Source of the DNA: Blastomussa wellsi | Taxonomy: Eukaryota > Cnidaria > Anthozoa > Scleractinia > Plerogyridae | Direction of reading: 5' to 3' | Assembly (NCBI GenBank): GCA_947652115.1 | Contig: OX393571.1 | Coordinates: 17,554,856 to 17,618,855, forward strand | Length of the DNA: 64,000 nucleotides | In this document: positions 33,655 to 45,372 of the stretch, piece by piece | Layout of the letters: each line of letters starts with the position of its first letter | Position numbering within the stretch: the stretch's first letter is position 1 | Made by a program: the position numbers and the translations under genes | The notes under the pieces: generated by a model | The model's input: only the letters and a program-made list of their open reading frames with translations | Told to the model about the DNA's origin: nothing | Database searches by the model: none

Positions 33655-34226
33655 CAAAGTCTCTTTAAAAAGGACTTTTTATCTCTTGAACGTGTGCAGC
33701 GGAAAGCAGCCCGGCTCTATTTAAACAATTACCAACCTACAGCTAGTGTTACTGAGATGTAAAGTGACCAAGCCGGGATGGTCCAGTCTTGAAACAAGGA
33801 GAACAATAGCCAGATTAAATCTCATGTACAAAATATGTCATGGCATTGTTGATATCGATAAAAATAGTTACCTGCGCCCGCATATCAATTGCGGAGCCAA
33901 AACCCGTTTTAGTCATGATTATAAAATTTTAAATGCTAATGCTACATAGGATGAAAATTTTTATTCCTTTTTCCCACGCACCCCGAGGATGTGGAACAAA
34001 CTACCAAAGGACATTGTTGAAAGTAGTTCTTTAGAGACATTTAAGACTAAGATTTCTAAATATCTTACTGAATAATTTATGTCTTTAAGTTATTTTTATT
34101 TATTTATTTATTTTTAATTTTTTATTTTAAGTTCGAGTAGTTAATAATTTTTTGTAATATTTTAATCATTGGTGTGATGTCGGATGACTTTACCGATGTA
34201 ATTAAATGTAGATGTAGATGTAGACT
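33655..34226 (+). pseudogene. 5'-truncated non-LTR retrotransposon (LINE) 3' end
   Basis: The translation on the + strand gives SLFKKDFLSLERVQRKAARL, then NNYQPTASVTEM, and after a frame change GWSSLETRRTIARLNLMYKI, then FFPRTPRMWNKLPKDIVESS, then LETFKTKISKYL and stop. This is the characteristic C-terminal region of LINE reverse transcriptase proteins. It is followed by an AT-rich 3' tail and (TAGATG)n at about 34207-34224, the usual microsatellite end. It is 5'-truncated and frameshifted, and starts about 220 bp upstream of the first coding exon of the 430-residue-protein gene, in opposite orientation. Confidence 0.85.
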
Positions 34227-35250
34227 TAATGTTGTTCTTTGACAAACATTGTCGCGAAATAGTTAGAAGAAAATTGATATTAATTGTAACTTAAACTAAC
34301 CAGCGTGAAGTACGGGGTGGAGAAAAAAACGGACGTCCCCAAACGCCATCTTATGCAGGTTTTTAAACAAATAACTCAAAAATGCATGCAAGCGTATGTG
34401 GGCACTTATGGCGAAGCACTCCATACTATAGGCCCATAACTAAACAAAAAGTGTTCGTCACTGGAGTGTAGCCATTTTGTACCTGTAAGATCTGATGACC
34501 CACTCATGTTAAACGTCAATTTTTCTCAGTGTTGATTCTAATAACGTTAATTCCTTTGTTCCAGTTCCCTTTGTTCCTCTCCTCCTCCTTCCCTCTTCGG
34601 ACCCAGGTAATTGTAAGTTCCCGACACCAAGCTTACAGCCAGTCTTACTCCAACTCCTAAATATATACCGAGGCACCCAAAAAGGCAAACGTACCATTTA
34701 TCTTAATTACTCTGATAAATAAATTTCCCTCCATGTTCCTCCACTTTTATATTCATATACCGGAAAGATAACTTATTGGCTCTCCTTTAAATGACTGGAA
34801 GCTAAGTGACCAAATTTGAAATTAACCTACTACTCTTCATTTTTACTCAGCAAGCCACTATATATTGCATGTATTTTTACTAGTTATGAGTTAAAAAAGT
34901 GCACAGTATTTAGCAATTAGAGTACGAGCGCGCTAGACGTCGAGCACGAATTTTCTATGAGCGAATAGTAAACGAGGCGCAGACATGGCAGAGTGAGTTG
35001 ACTATAGCTCATAGCTATAGAAAACGAGGGCGAGTAGTCAGACCAGTTAAACCAAAAACTGATCAAGAAAAATGGAAGAGCATAATGAGCGCGTCATCGC
35101 GCTCTGTCGCCGAATAGATTGTCCACAGTCCGCAATTTTTTCGTATTTTTCCCGGCGAACGCGGTGAATGAATCGAGAGAGAACTGGACTCCAGCGCAAA
35201 ACGTGAGGCACGAGGGGGAAGGGGGCCGGACCAAAAAAATAGACTTTTCA

Positions 35251-35432
35251 CAGCCGCTCTAGTTTTTCAACGCAAAAGAACGCGCGCGAACAAAAAAAGC
35301 TAGCGTTCTATTTTTTCTTTCTTTCGCTCGCTCCCCGCGCCCACCCTCTAGCGCTTCGTACTCGCGCTCGTTTCGCTCGCTGTTTTTTTGCTCTCGCGCG
35401 TTCTTTAGCGTTGAAAAAATAGAGCGGTTCTG
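35251..35432. repeat. Foldback repeat with GC-rich loop
   Basis: The left arm CCGCTCTAGTTTTTCAACGC, then AAAAGAACGCGCGCGAAC, is inverted on the right as GCGCGTTCTTTAGCGTTGAA, then AAAATAGAGCGG. The interior is rich in TCGCTCG-like units. It lies in intergenic sequence between the two unrecognised genes. Confidence 0.8.
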
Positions 35433-36856
35433 AACAGTCCGGTCACCTGGTCACCTAATAGCAGTGGAAGAACGAATTTCCTTTAGAACTGACACTGCGG
35501 GCCTACTGCAAAAGGTTATATAATATATTATAGATAATCATTTTATTATTTTTATAATGCTATTTATATTTTCATGACTGCTCATGATGAGGCCTTTCGT
35601 GCTTTCGGTAAACGTCTTGATCATGATGTCAAGGAATTTAGTGAGCTCCGGTCAGTTCAGCATGATGCAGAAACATAAGTATATGCCGACTGTGCGTGTT
35701 TCTATTGCACTTTTATTATTTTTATGATAGCGTGTCCTTAATACAAGGATAACATTAATTTTACCTTTCAATAATATTTTTGGCATTTTGTTTGACGAAT
35801 CTTAAATAACAATATAAATTTAGCTTTATATTTTATTCAATATAATATGTTAGAAACCTCAAAAACCTTGCCCAAACCTCCAGACACGCCTTTTGTAATT
35901 CAGTTACTGTTATTTTATATAGTTTCGTCTTGAAGGAAAAATTCCAAAAATCTTGGTATTCTTGTTGTCTTTTCTTAAATATTTTGTCTTAAATTAGTGA
36001 TTGCCTGAACTGAATCAGACAGCTGGACTGAGCCTGCTACTTTCAGTCGCTCGTCGAAAGTGCTGTAATTTTGCCCGTTATAATAGACCAGAGCCTTTGT
36101 GGGTATTTAAACCAATTTAGGCTATACGGCTAACTATATTTTTTCCCTTCTCAAGTGTCATTATGATACAAAAGCCAACACTTATAAATACCAATTCGAT
36201 CGGGAATCCGAGGACCACAGCCTTTACTATCGGAAGACTGTTATGTGCAAACCTCGCTTAAAGTTTACTTATACTTGGTTTCTTTCATTCAGAATTTTTA
36301 ACGCAGCTAGGTCTCAATAACACTTACACTTATTACATCGTCAAAATCGCTATCTATATAATAACTCGCATGCTATGCCGGCTATGCTGTATAGCTATAA
36401 AAGCTGAATTGTTAACGGTTACTCCCAAGTTTCAAAGTGTTGTAGTTTCAAGGGGGTTTCAATGAGGTATACATATCGTTGACGGTTGGCGGTTAAGGTT
36501 AAGAACTTTGACGGTTAACGGTAAACTCTTAAGGCTATATTTAACGGCTGGTGGCTAATTCTGAATAGCGCAATTGACGTTTGACGGTCACTCTTATTGA
36601 GACTCTCTTTCAACTTTGATAATCATGCCTACGTAAATATCGTAAATTTAAACAGTTTCACTAAAAAATTGTCCAGTAGAACCCTAGTCATATTACGTGG
36701 GGCATGAGATCGCATTTATGGTAACACTGCATGAAATAAATCTCCTTGATCTTCAGTAGTTTTGAATCATTTAGATGACATCATTATTGGAACTGAAATT
36801 GCATTGACTCTAGCTGCAAAAGAATCAGATAACATTAATATTTCAAAAGAATATTT

Positions 36857-37046
36857 AACAACTATTCCACGAGCGCGCGTTGGATATGAGTTGGCTATAA
36901 CGATCTCATATTCAACAAGCCCGAGTGGAATAATTGTTTTAATAAAACTGCCCAAAAATATTGTACAAACATCGCAAAAATGCAGTCGTTTACGCCTACA
37001 CGTACCTTTTTGGTAGGTCAATGGTATATGAGCTCATATACCATTG
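36857..37046. repeat. Inverted repeat plus perfect 28-bp palindrome
   Basis: AACAACTATTCCACGAGC, then GCGCGTTGGATATGAG (36857-36890), is inverted imperfectly at 36905-36938. At 37019-37046 there is a perfect palindrome centred on GAGCTC, with arms CAATGGTATATGAG and CTCATATACCATTG. Both look like remains of palindromic DNA elements. Confidence 0.85.
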
Positions 37047-37793
37047 CCTCTCAACCAATCAAAACTCAGGAAATGCAATATACCATAGCTAGTTTTTAAT
37101 AAATGCTGATATATTTTAGTATAATCTCCCCATTCCAGCCCACACGTATACACACGTATAGCCGGTCCATGAATCTCTCGAGGACTGGGCAGGAAATGTT
37201 TTTGGTCATGCGTCAGTTTAGAATCATGACATCTATAACCCTGTTTGCAATGACAATCATCTGTAATTTTGAGAATATGCGCACATTATTAAGAAACTAG
37301 GGCGCCAATGCTCTTTCCATGGACCGTCTCCCTATGACTTCGTATTTCAGTCTCAAAGGTTTCCCTCGTGCCCATTCTCTTTTTCATTCATCCTGATCCC
37401 CGTGTCTCTCAAAAGAGAGACAAAACTAAGTTTGTCTTATAATAGCGAATCTCATATCAGGCCAAGTGTAGTAACTATCAGATCCAAAAACTCTAACGGT
37501 TGAAACTTGTAACGCGCTTACAGCGTTTACACATTCATTTTGCTAAGTACTATATTTGTTACCTAGTAGAGTTTATACGCGAATGGTTTTTCATATAACT
37601 GTATACGCAACATTTTTTGCTGTAAACACAAAGTACATGTATGTTAAATAATTCATATACTTTTGCCGTTAGTTACTTGAATTCCGACCTTAATTTAGCC
37701 TCGGCTGCGTGCAGCCATCTCCTATTTTAACTATATTAACTATGTCAATTTTAATCTTCTAAATTAAATAAAATCAATGCATTATAATTTACC

Positions 37794-40700
37794 TCATCCT
37801 TTCCTGGCCTCAAAACCTTGTGGATTCTCAAACAGTCCTCGCAAGTTTTTAACAATACCCCGTGGAGGACCTGTTAATTCCTGTCTGCGTCCTGAAGTAA
37901 ACAAACCTCTTATTAAATTATGGAGATTTTTCCATAGCAAAATTAAATACATTGGAAATGAAAAGTTTGATGTTATTTTGTTTTTGCTTCTCAGGGCCAC
38001 ATAATGCTTTCGAATGTAAATGAAAACTTTTAAGTTGTCATAACGTACATGATTTAGAATCCCAACTAACAAGAACCAGCCTAGTTGACTTGAGACTAGC
38101 GAAAAGAAAGAAGAACCTGATTACAGAACTACCGACTGTGTCTCAACGCGACGGTATCTAACCCGATTTGGCCAAGCTTGATCTCTCTTTTTATGTGATA
38201 ACGTAAACATGAATATTATAAATGTGTACCAGGCTCTCGGGCCTTCTCCACTGACGATCGATCTTGCTCAAAGATCGCCTTGTACCTGCGCACACTGACA
38301 GGAGATCCATCAACTGCAACAGGGAGAAAAAGAACTCAAAACTGTTCATGTCAACTATAATTAACTTATAACTAAAACGTGCATTGATTTAAGTTAAATA
38401 CAGCGTGCGTTTAACGTCAGTGTATATAAACAATGTAGAACGCTGAATTTTATTTGACTAGTTATCGAATCGGACGGAGGGTCTGATTTGTTAACGTTGT
38501 TGTCACTGCACAAAACTTATTATAGTTGCGCGAGGCGAAAACTTGAGAATACCTCCTTGATCGTGCCCACTATTTCGTGTCAAGCAGTGTAACAAGTCTT
38601 TGAATAACAGTTATTTTAAATTTAAATATCAAGATTCCTACCTGCGTCGGTGTCATTCTTCTCAGTTTTAGGAAACACTGGGCCGCCTCCCTCGAACATT
38701 CTTCCGAGCTCTTTCACTCGTCCAGATAGATCGGCCTCGTCACCATGTTCTTGTAAACTGATATGAACTTCAGGGAATAATCCGGACAGAGAGATAGATA
38801 AGAAGACGTGTTATATGAAAATTAAAATAGGAGTATAAGGGGTATTAATGTATGCCTTCCTCGACACATAGCTATCAAATTCGACCAATAATTTCTTACT
38901 TGGCCAGTATAACAATGCCAGGGAGTTACCCTACGCCTGTCCTGTCAAGACCAGTGTGAGTCAATCCTCATGAGCCTGTTACCAGAGCTAATCTGGTATG
39001 TTGCTTAGACGCGTATCGTAAACTTATTTACGTTCCAGCAATTTCGTATTCAAACCCCTTTTGTTTTTTGGATATAGAGTTTGTACCTTTCTTACCAGAA
39101 TACTCTTCACCCTGATCTTCCCTGTCACTCTCCGCATCCTCTCCTTCAGGAATGGTATCAAGATCTAAACTACCATCAGCTCTATCGTCGTTGGTAGTGT
39201 GTTCATCTTTGGCTTCGTCCGGGCCAAGAGTAGAAACCATAGCAGTAGTCTCATCACTGCTCTCGTCTTCGTTATCTTCACTTTGGCAGCTGTCTTCTCC
39301 TTGCACTATTTCTTCTTCTGCTTCTACGTCTTTATTCTGTTGCTCGTCGTATTCTTCAACCGGCCCATTGAACTGTAAATGCCAATATTATTTTTTCTTT
39401 ACTTACCAGCAGTGCAATAAACAACAAACTTGTCTGTATATTAAGTAACCAAGCATTAAATTGTTTTTATAATATAAATAGCATTCTGCGCGCGATCTAA
39501 TTGGTTAAAAACCTTGTTTTATTAAAGTATAAAACACAGAAAGAGCGTGTTTTATTGTTTTCTTCGTCACCTTTACTCTTGTGAAAATTCGGAGAACATT
39601 TTCCATGAAGAAATTCCCAACAAAATTCTGAGTCAAGTTGCAGAAATTGTCAAGGAAGTTTCAAAGGTTGAGAGGAAAGTAGAAGAAGCGAAATTAAATT
39701 GCTCTAGTTAATCGATCGTGCTTGTCAGTTACTGTTTTTGCTCGACACCCAAACTAACTGAAGAGAATAAAGAAACTTCTGCGATAAAAAAGAGCTTATA
39801 AATAAATCATCATCAGTAGAAAATCGATATACTGATCATTATATCTTCAGTATATCAGGCTTCTTAGTTATATATCTTTACCGTTCTCCTTCGATTTTCA
39901 TCTTCTTCATCAGTTTCATTCAAGGACTTTTCCTGGTCAATTTTATCCCCTTCGTCTTCTTCAACGGTTGAACCTTCCTCGTCATCAAACGATTCAGTAA
40001 CAGAGCCGACCTCACTTATATCTCGAGTTGGTGAAGCAACGTGTACTTTGAGAGAATCCGAGTGCTTTAGAGAAGACTCCTTCGGCATATCTGCATCTTC
40101 ATTGTCTATGTCTTTTCCATGATGGGCGTCTTCGTCATCTGCTTTTGCCAAATTAAGGCAGGCTTCATCCTGAGTGTCATACTGCACATCTTCTTCCTTG
40201 CTTCTTGTTTCCTCAATCTCTCTGTCTTCATTTAACAAATTCTCTTCATGGCCTCTATCTTCGTGATTTTCTTCATCTAGTCCATCGTCCTCACTTTGTT
40301 CTTCATCTTCGTCTTCTGCTTGGGCAAGCTGTGGTGAGTCTTCCTGATCAACTTCTGGATTAAGCTTGGAGTCCTCCCCTGCAGCATCTTCCTGACCATC
40401 CTCCTCCTCTTGTTCTTCCCCCTCGTCTTCCTCCTGGACCTCTTCCTCAACTTTCTCTTTCCCTTCTTTCTTATCTTCCTCGTGGACTTGGCAATCATCT
40501 CTCACTGGACTCTCGGCTTCTTCCACACCGTTAATATCATCTTCATCCGATTCATCTTCTGATAACGTTATGTCGTCTTCCTCTAAAACCTCCTTCTGAA
40601 TAGTTTTGGCAGATGCCTCTCCTACTGCTTTGAGATCTTCATCATGATTATCGTCAACCAGATGATTTTCCATGGGAACCAAATGATCCGATTTATCAGC

Positions 40701-42438
40701 AATAGCAATCTCATCAATACCGTTGTCTTCTTCAGTCTCCTCTTCTCTTTGGGATGTTTCCTCAGAAAGCTGGAAGTTCATGTATTCCGGAGCCACGAGA
40801 GTTCGTCCGTAATAAGGTACTTGAGGAGCAGGCTCATCTTCTTTTATTTCATCAGATGATTTGTCGCTGTCATTTTCTTCTCCATTGTCCTGATCATCCT
40901 CCTTTCCATCATAATCACTACATGCATCGTCTCCGTGTTCCTCATGAACACCATTGCCGTTGATTCCGTCAGAATGGTGGCCATTTTCCTTTGCAGGTCC
41001 ATTTTCGCTCTGTGATCTTTTCTCTTTTAGTGAATCTTGGTTTGAACTCACTTCTTCATACCCGTCATCATGATCCTCCACATCTCCTTTGAAACTACGC
41101 GGCTTGGTTTCGTCAGGTGAAAAGAGGTCTCTTGATTCCCCGCTTGTGTGCCAATTTTCAACATTCTAAAAGGAGAAAATATCATAATTTTCCATTAACA
41201 TGGTTGACAACTACTGAATTTCTTCTTATAATATGAATACTTTTTAATTGTCCAGCCTCAGGGAATAACTAGTTAGTCGCGTGATCGACGTGAAGAATTC
41301 CCCAATAGAGTTACTGTAAAATCTTATTTATCACCTTGATTACTTTAACCAGATGGTTTGGCCATAGCTCAGTACATGCAAATTTTAATTTTTTCAGAGT
41401 TTTTAGATAAAGAGGTGTTAGAGGGGATAGAGGTGTTAGAGGGGATAGAGGAGATAGAGGTGTTAGAGGAGATAGAGGTGTTAGAGGGGATAGAGGTGTT
41501 AGAGGAGATAGAGGTGTTAGAGGAGATAGAGGTGTTAGAGGGGATAGAGGTGTTAGAGGGGATAACTATCCATGATACGCTTGTGCGTATAATGAACATA
41601 ACTTTTGCTTGCGTTTGCATTGCTTATATGAATTTGCATTGCTTATATGAATTATGAATTTAAAATGCATAGTTGTGAAAAGGAAAGTCGTTTGAACTAA
41701 ATTGTCCTTTTAAGTATTCGACTACTTTTTTGAATATTCAACTCATGATTATTTAAATATGCTTATTGAACAATTTACTGGTGAGCAACGTATATGAACG
41801 CATTACAAATTAATCAGTAGTGATTAAAAATATGTACATGTACTCTGTGGAATGCCTCCAGGCATGCATTTCCTTCTTTCATCATTGCAAAATTCAAACT
41901 AAGATTTCGAAACGGCAGAGGCTAAAAGGCAATTATTACAGTAAAAGAAATAATTCACATGAACTGTCACCCACGCAATATAAAAACACCGCAAGGTTGT
42001 GCAGGTTTTATGTTTTAGAATGTTTTTAGTATTTTAGCCAATGATGCATGCGCAGGTGATCTTATTATCGCACCAAACCTGTAAAATTTTTCAGCAAATA
42101 ACTTGGTTTACTTTTTAAAAATCATAGTTGATACTAACAAGTTAATGTTTAAATCAGTTTGTAAGAGGAATTTACTGAGTTATTCAAGTCCAAATCCTTT
42201 GTTATGCTTCACAAGTCATTAGTATCACTGAGCTTGAATATTTCATTTTCATTTGTAAGCTTGGAATTCGTAATAATAGACGAAAGATACTAAAATCGTC
42301 AAAAGAATCATGTATATTGTAACAACGATAATAATGGTACACTTTACACTTGCCGAGTTATAAATATAGACTAGAACTATATAAATGTTTATAGACGCAA
42401 GCTAAACCAAATCGTACCTCGTACAAAGTCGAAGCCAT
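37794..42438 (-). CDS. Unrecognised Glu/Asp-rich protein, 629 residues, six exons
   Basis: Exons on the - strand: 42438-42418 (MASTLYE), 41165-39882 (428 codons), 39372-39096, 38767-38642, 38313-38230 and 37891-37794 (stop at 37794-37796). Phases are 0, 0, 1, 1, 1 and all fit. Residues 8-527 are extremely acidic with runs such as EEEVQEEDEGEEQEEEDGQE and are almost certainly disordered. The last 100 residues differ: they are mixed-charge and contain three related short motifs, VKELGRMFE (545-553), RRYKAIFE (578-585) and VKNLRGLFE (611-619), each in its own exon. I recognise no family. No signal peptide or membrane segment is seen, so a cytosolic or nuclear location is likely. The TGA sits one base before a consensus donor (GTAAAT), so a different 3' end by alternative splicing is possible. 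The six-frame appearance of other ORFs here is compositional. Confidence 0.75.
41411..41565. repeat. Minisatellite of 18-bp units
   Basis: About eight units of GTGTTAGAGGGGATAGAG and its variant GTGTTAGAGGAGATAGAG, plus a partial unit. It lies in intron 1 (41166-42417) of the acidic-protein gene. Both strands are open through it (EVLEGI and SNTSIP repeats) because the 18-bp unit length is a multiple of three. Confidence 0.95.
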
Positions 42439-45372
42439 CTTTGCCGATTTGTCTATCTGTTGAGCAACTCCAGTTTAAGCAGATGGTTTCTGGGAACCTG
42501 TTCCAGAAAAATAAAGAAACGTCAAAATATCAAGTGTCAATGTTAAAGATAGTATGTAGAAATTAAAAGCTATCTGTTTTTACCAGATAGACGAGAGACA
42601 GGGAAGTACTTGCAAACAAACGTATCAGATTAGCCTTTACCTGTGTATGTTCACTGTCAGTGTTGTTTTCCGAGTCGTTTGAATGCTTCATTGCGGTTTC
42701 ATAAAAACAGAAATACTTCATTTTCCTGATCTTCCGGTGACGCAACTCTTCATTGTTATATTTAAACATGACCTCTCCAATTTCAGATTTTTATTATATT
42801 TTATTTTTGTTGGATCTGAACCAAAGAGTCTTTCATTCCAACAGGTGCGGCCATTTATGTCAAATTTTCGTATAAAAATATGTCTTTGCAACTTGACGTC
42901 GAGGCTTTTATTTGCATGGAAGAAAATTAAAGTTGTAAAGTAAAGCTTCTTCGAACTCTGCCCTATCATTTTCTGCACACTACTGGCGACCATTTTTCAT
43001 TCTACTATGCTGATTGCCGCGATGCATACCAAACAAAGAAATTAAAAGCCATAATTTATTCAGTGAATGAACTGTCAAAAAGATTTTTACTGAGCTTGGA
43101 TCATATTCAAATGTTAAAGCGAACGAAGGAATAGTTGAAGTCAAGTTTTCAAATAGTTATTTCGACGTCAGTAGAATCAGCATGCTATCTTGTCCAGTTT
43201 CTTGTAACAAGAATTGTCATTTTGCCAAATTTTCTGTAAAAATTTACGATTTACGATTTCGATTTTTTTTATGCCTCTCCCGACTACACCACGCGACCTT
43301 TCAGTTACAACGGCGATTCCAGTTGAATCGATGAAGGAAGTACGTGCCTTTGCTATATATGAGAAAATTCATCGTCTATTCTGTCGTACAATGAAAACGA
43401 TGTATTGAATTCTAATCACGGGCACAGGGCTAGCTGTTTCTGACGCTGTGCTAGAAGTTTTGAGCCGTTCTCAAGCACAGTTCGACACCAATTTAAATTT
43501 TCCGTTATTAGAAAGAAGTCACGGAAATACATTTCTATAAAATATATATTGGTAAGCCTTACCTTCGTCCACCACGCGGTTCGACATGAGCAGACAATGA
43601 ACTGTCAGGCAAATGCGCCAGACTAAAATTACTAACTTTTAAAAGCATTCATTTTGTTTATACGGGAGACGCTATTTGAACCAATTATAACGATCCATCT
43701 TTGAGAATAATCACTGAAAACATAAAGCCAAAACATCTTCGCGTCGACTCAGTATAATCCTTTGTTGAATTATCGTCGCAGTTTTGAGCAGCTGTTTGAA
43801 AAATCTGAGATCGAAAAATTTGTGTTCTCGCGTATTCGTTTATATATAGAAGACTTGGAAAATGATGCTACATTTTTATTTATTATTTCAAGATTAAACT
43901 CCATTGCAGTCTATTTCCTACCTCAAAAAGGCAGTAAAAGTCCGCGAAAATCTCTTGGCGGTCTTCTCATTAATGTTTAAAAACTAAATGTTTAATGCTG
44001 TAATTGGTGAGAAAAACTGACCTGCACGTGGTTGGCTTCAAACAAATCATTCCAGTGAAGAATAGGCTTCTGGGTTGAATTTGTATTAAACCGTACGTTA
44101 TTTCAAGGCAGTGAATTAAATCAAATTCTCATAGAACATGAAAATTTTAAAATCATCTTACCGTAACATTCCTGACTAGATAATATGTGAGCGATATTGC
44201 CCTCTGGCGGGGCTTGAAACCATTAACATAGCCAACGAGACCATACTGAAAAGGCTTGTCATAATTTCCGTCAGCAAGAGGGGCGGAATACACTTTCGCG
44301 CTCTTTTTTTCCCTCTTTTTTGAAAATATGTTCAAATATGAAGAATTATGAAACTTCAAAAGAAAATAAAATTAAAAATAGGTTCACCGGTTTGGCGACA
44401 TAATTTATAATTTATAATTTAAGAATTATGTTTTCCCTATGAAGAGAATATTTTTTCTATTTAATTTTGCAACGTCTTGGCTTTGAATACTTATACAAGT
44501 TATGTTTTAATATATCTTTAAATAACAAGCACAGGTTCGTTCAGGGTTTTATTAAGCCACTTGTTGATCTTCGAGCTTCAAAACTTAATTTATAACTCTC
44601 GATCCTGCTTACAGCTATATGAAATATATTTATTGCCCATATTGTCTTTAGAGTATTATATATTGTTTGGGGGTTAATTTACATTGCTCTGTTGTTTTGT
44701 AAGTAGCATCGGCTTATTAATTTCTTGTCCTGTTTTCGTTATTTAAATAATAATGCTGATAATACAATATATGTCGATGATGGTAGTAAACCAGATTATT
44801 TTTGTGATGAACCGATACCGTAATTATACCGATACGATGGGATGATCGCAAGGTTCCTATAATAAGGATTTGTACGGAATTGTACCACTCTGACCTTTAA
44901 CGGGTTGATGCAAAATTAACCTACAAACTGTCTGTCGGGATGGCTCTTGTTTGAATCAAGGTATAATTCATAATGAAATCAAGGTCCGGATAATATTTTG
45001 AAATTTGAATTCAGAAACTGTTCTCTTGCAAAAGAATATTTTACGTCTAAATCCTTTTATAATGATCATTTGCGATCACTTGTTTCCAATTTGGTTTCCA
45101 ACTCTTCTTCGCTATCGGTTCTGAACTGAAATACTCATCCTGGCGCGCTAACGCCACTACTCTCACTTTCTGCGATCTGTACAGGGATATAGATTATTAG
45201 AAACTCCTCGTGTTACCATTGTAATCGGAATCAAAATGAAATTCCGTTAAAAATCTTGCGACTCATTTCCAGTCTCTTCTTGAGTAAATTCCTGGGTTGA
45301 ATCTTGATTGCAAACATTAATAACTCGCCAACTGCTGCTACCATGTTGGTTTAGCGAAATTCTCGCTTTATG
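42439..45372. other. Intergenic: acidic-gene promoter and aGPCR-2 3' UTR
   Basis: About 2.9 kb between two genes on the same (-) strand. It must contain the 5' UTR and promoter of the acidic-protein gene at the low end and the 3' UTR of aGPCR-2 at the high end. I found no domain-bearing open frame and no convincing repeat. An AATAAA on the - strand (TTTATT) lies near 44548 as one possible polyadenylation signal. Confidence 0.5.

Noticed and set aside
36762..37021. 84-codon frames on both strands
   Set aside because: They arise from an imperfect palindrome, which makes both strands open with related sequence.
40277..40963. Additional open frames overlapping the acidic exon
   Set aside because: Compositional shadows of the Glu/Asp-rich coding frame (long GAA/GAT runs leave other frames open).
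41369..41657. Repetitive open frames on both strands
   Set aside because: A by-product of an 18-bp minisatellite; no splice context or conserved residues.
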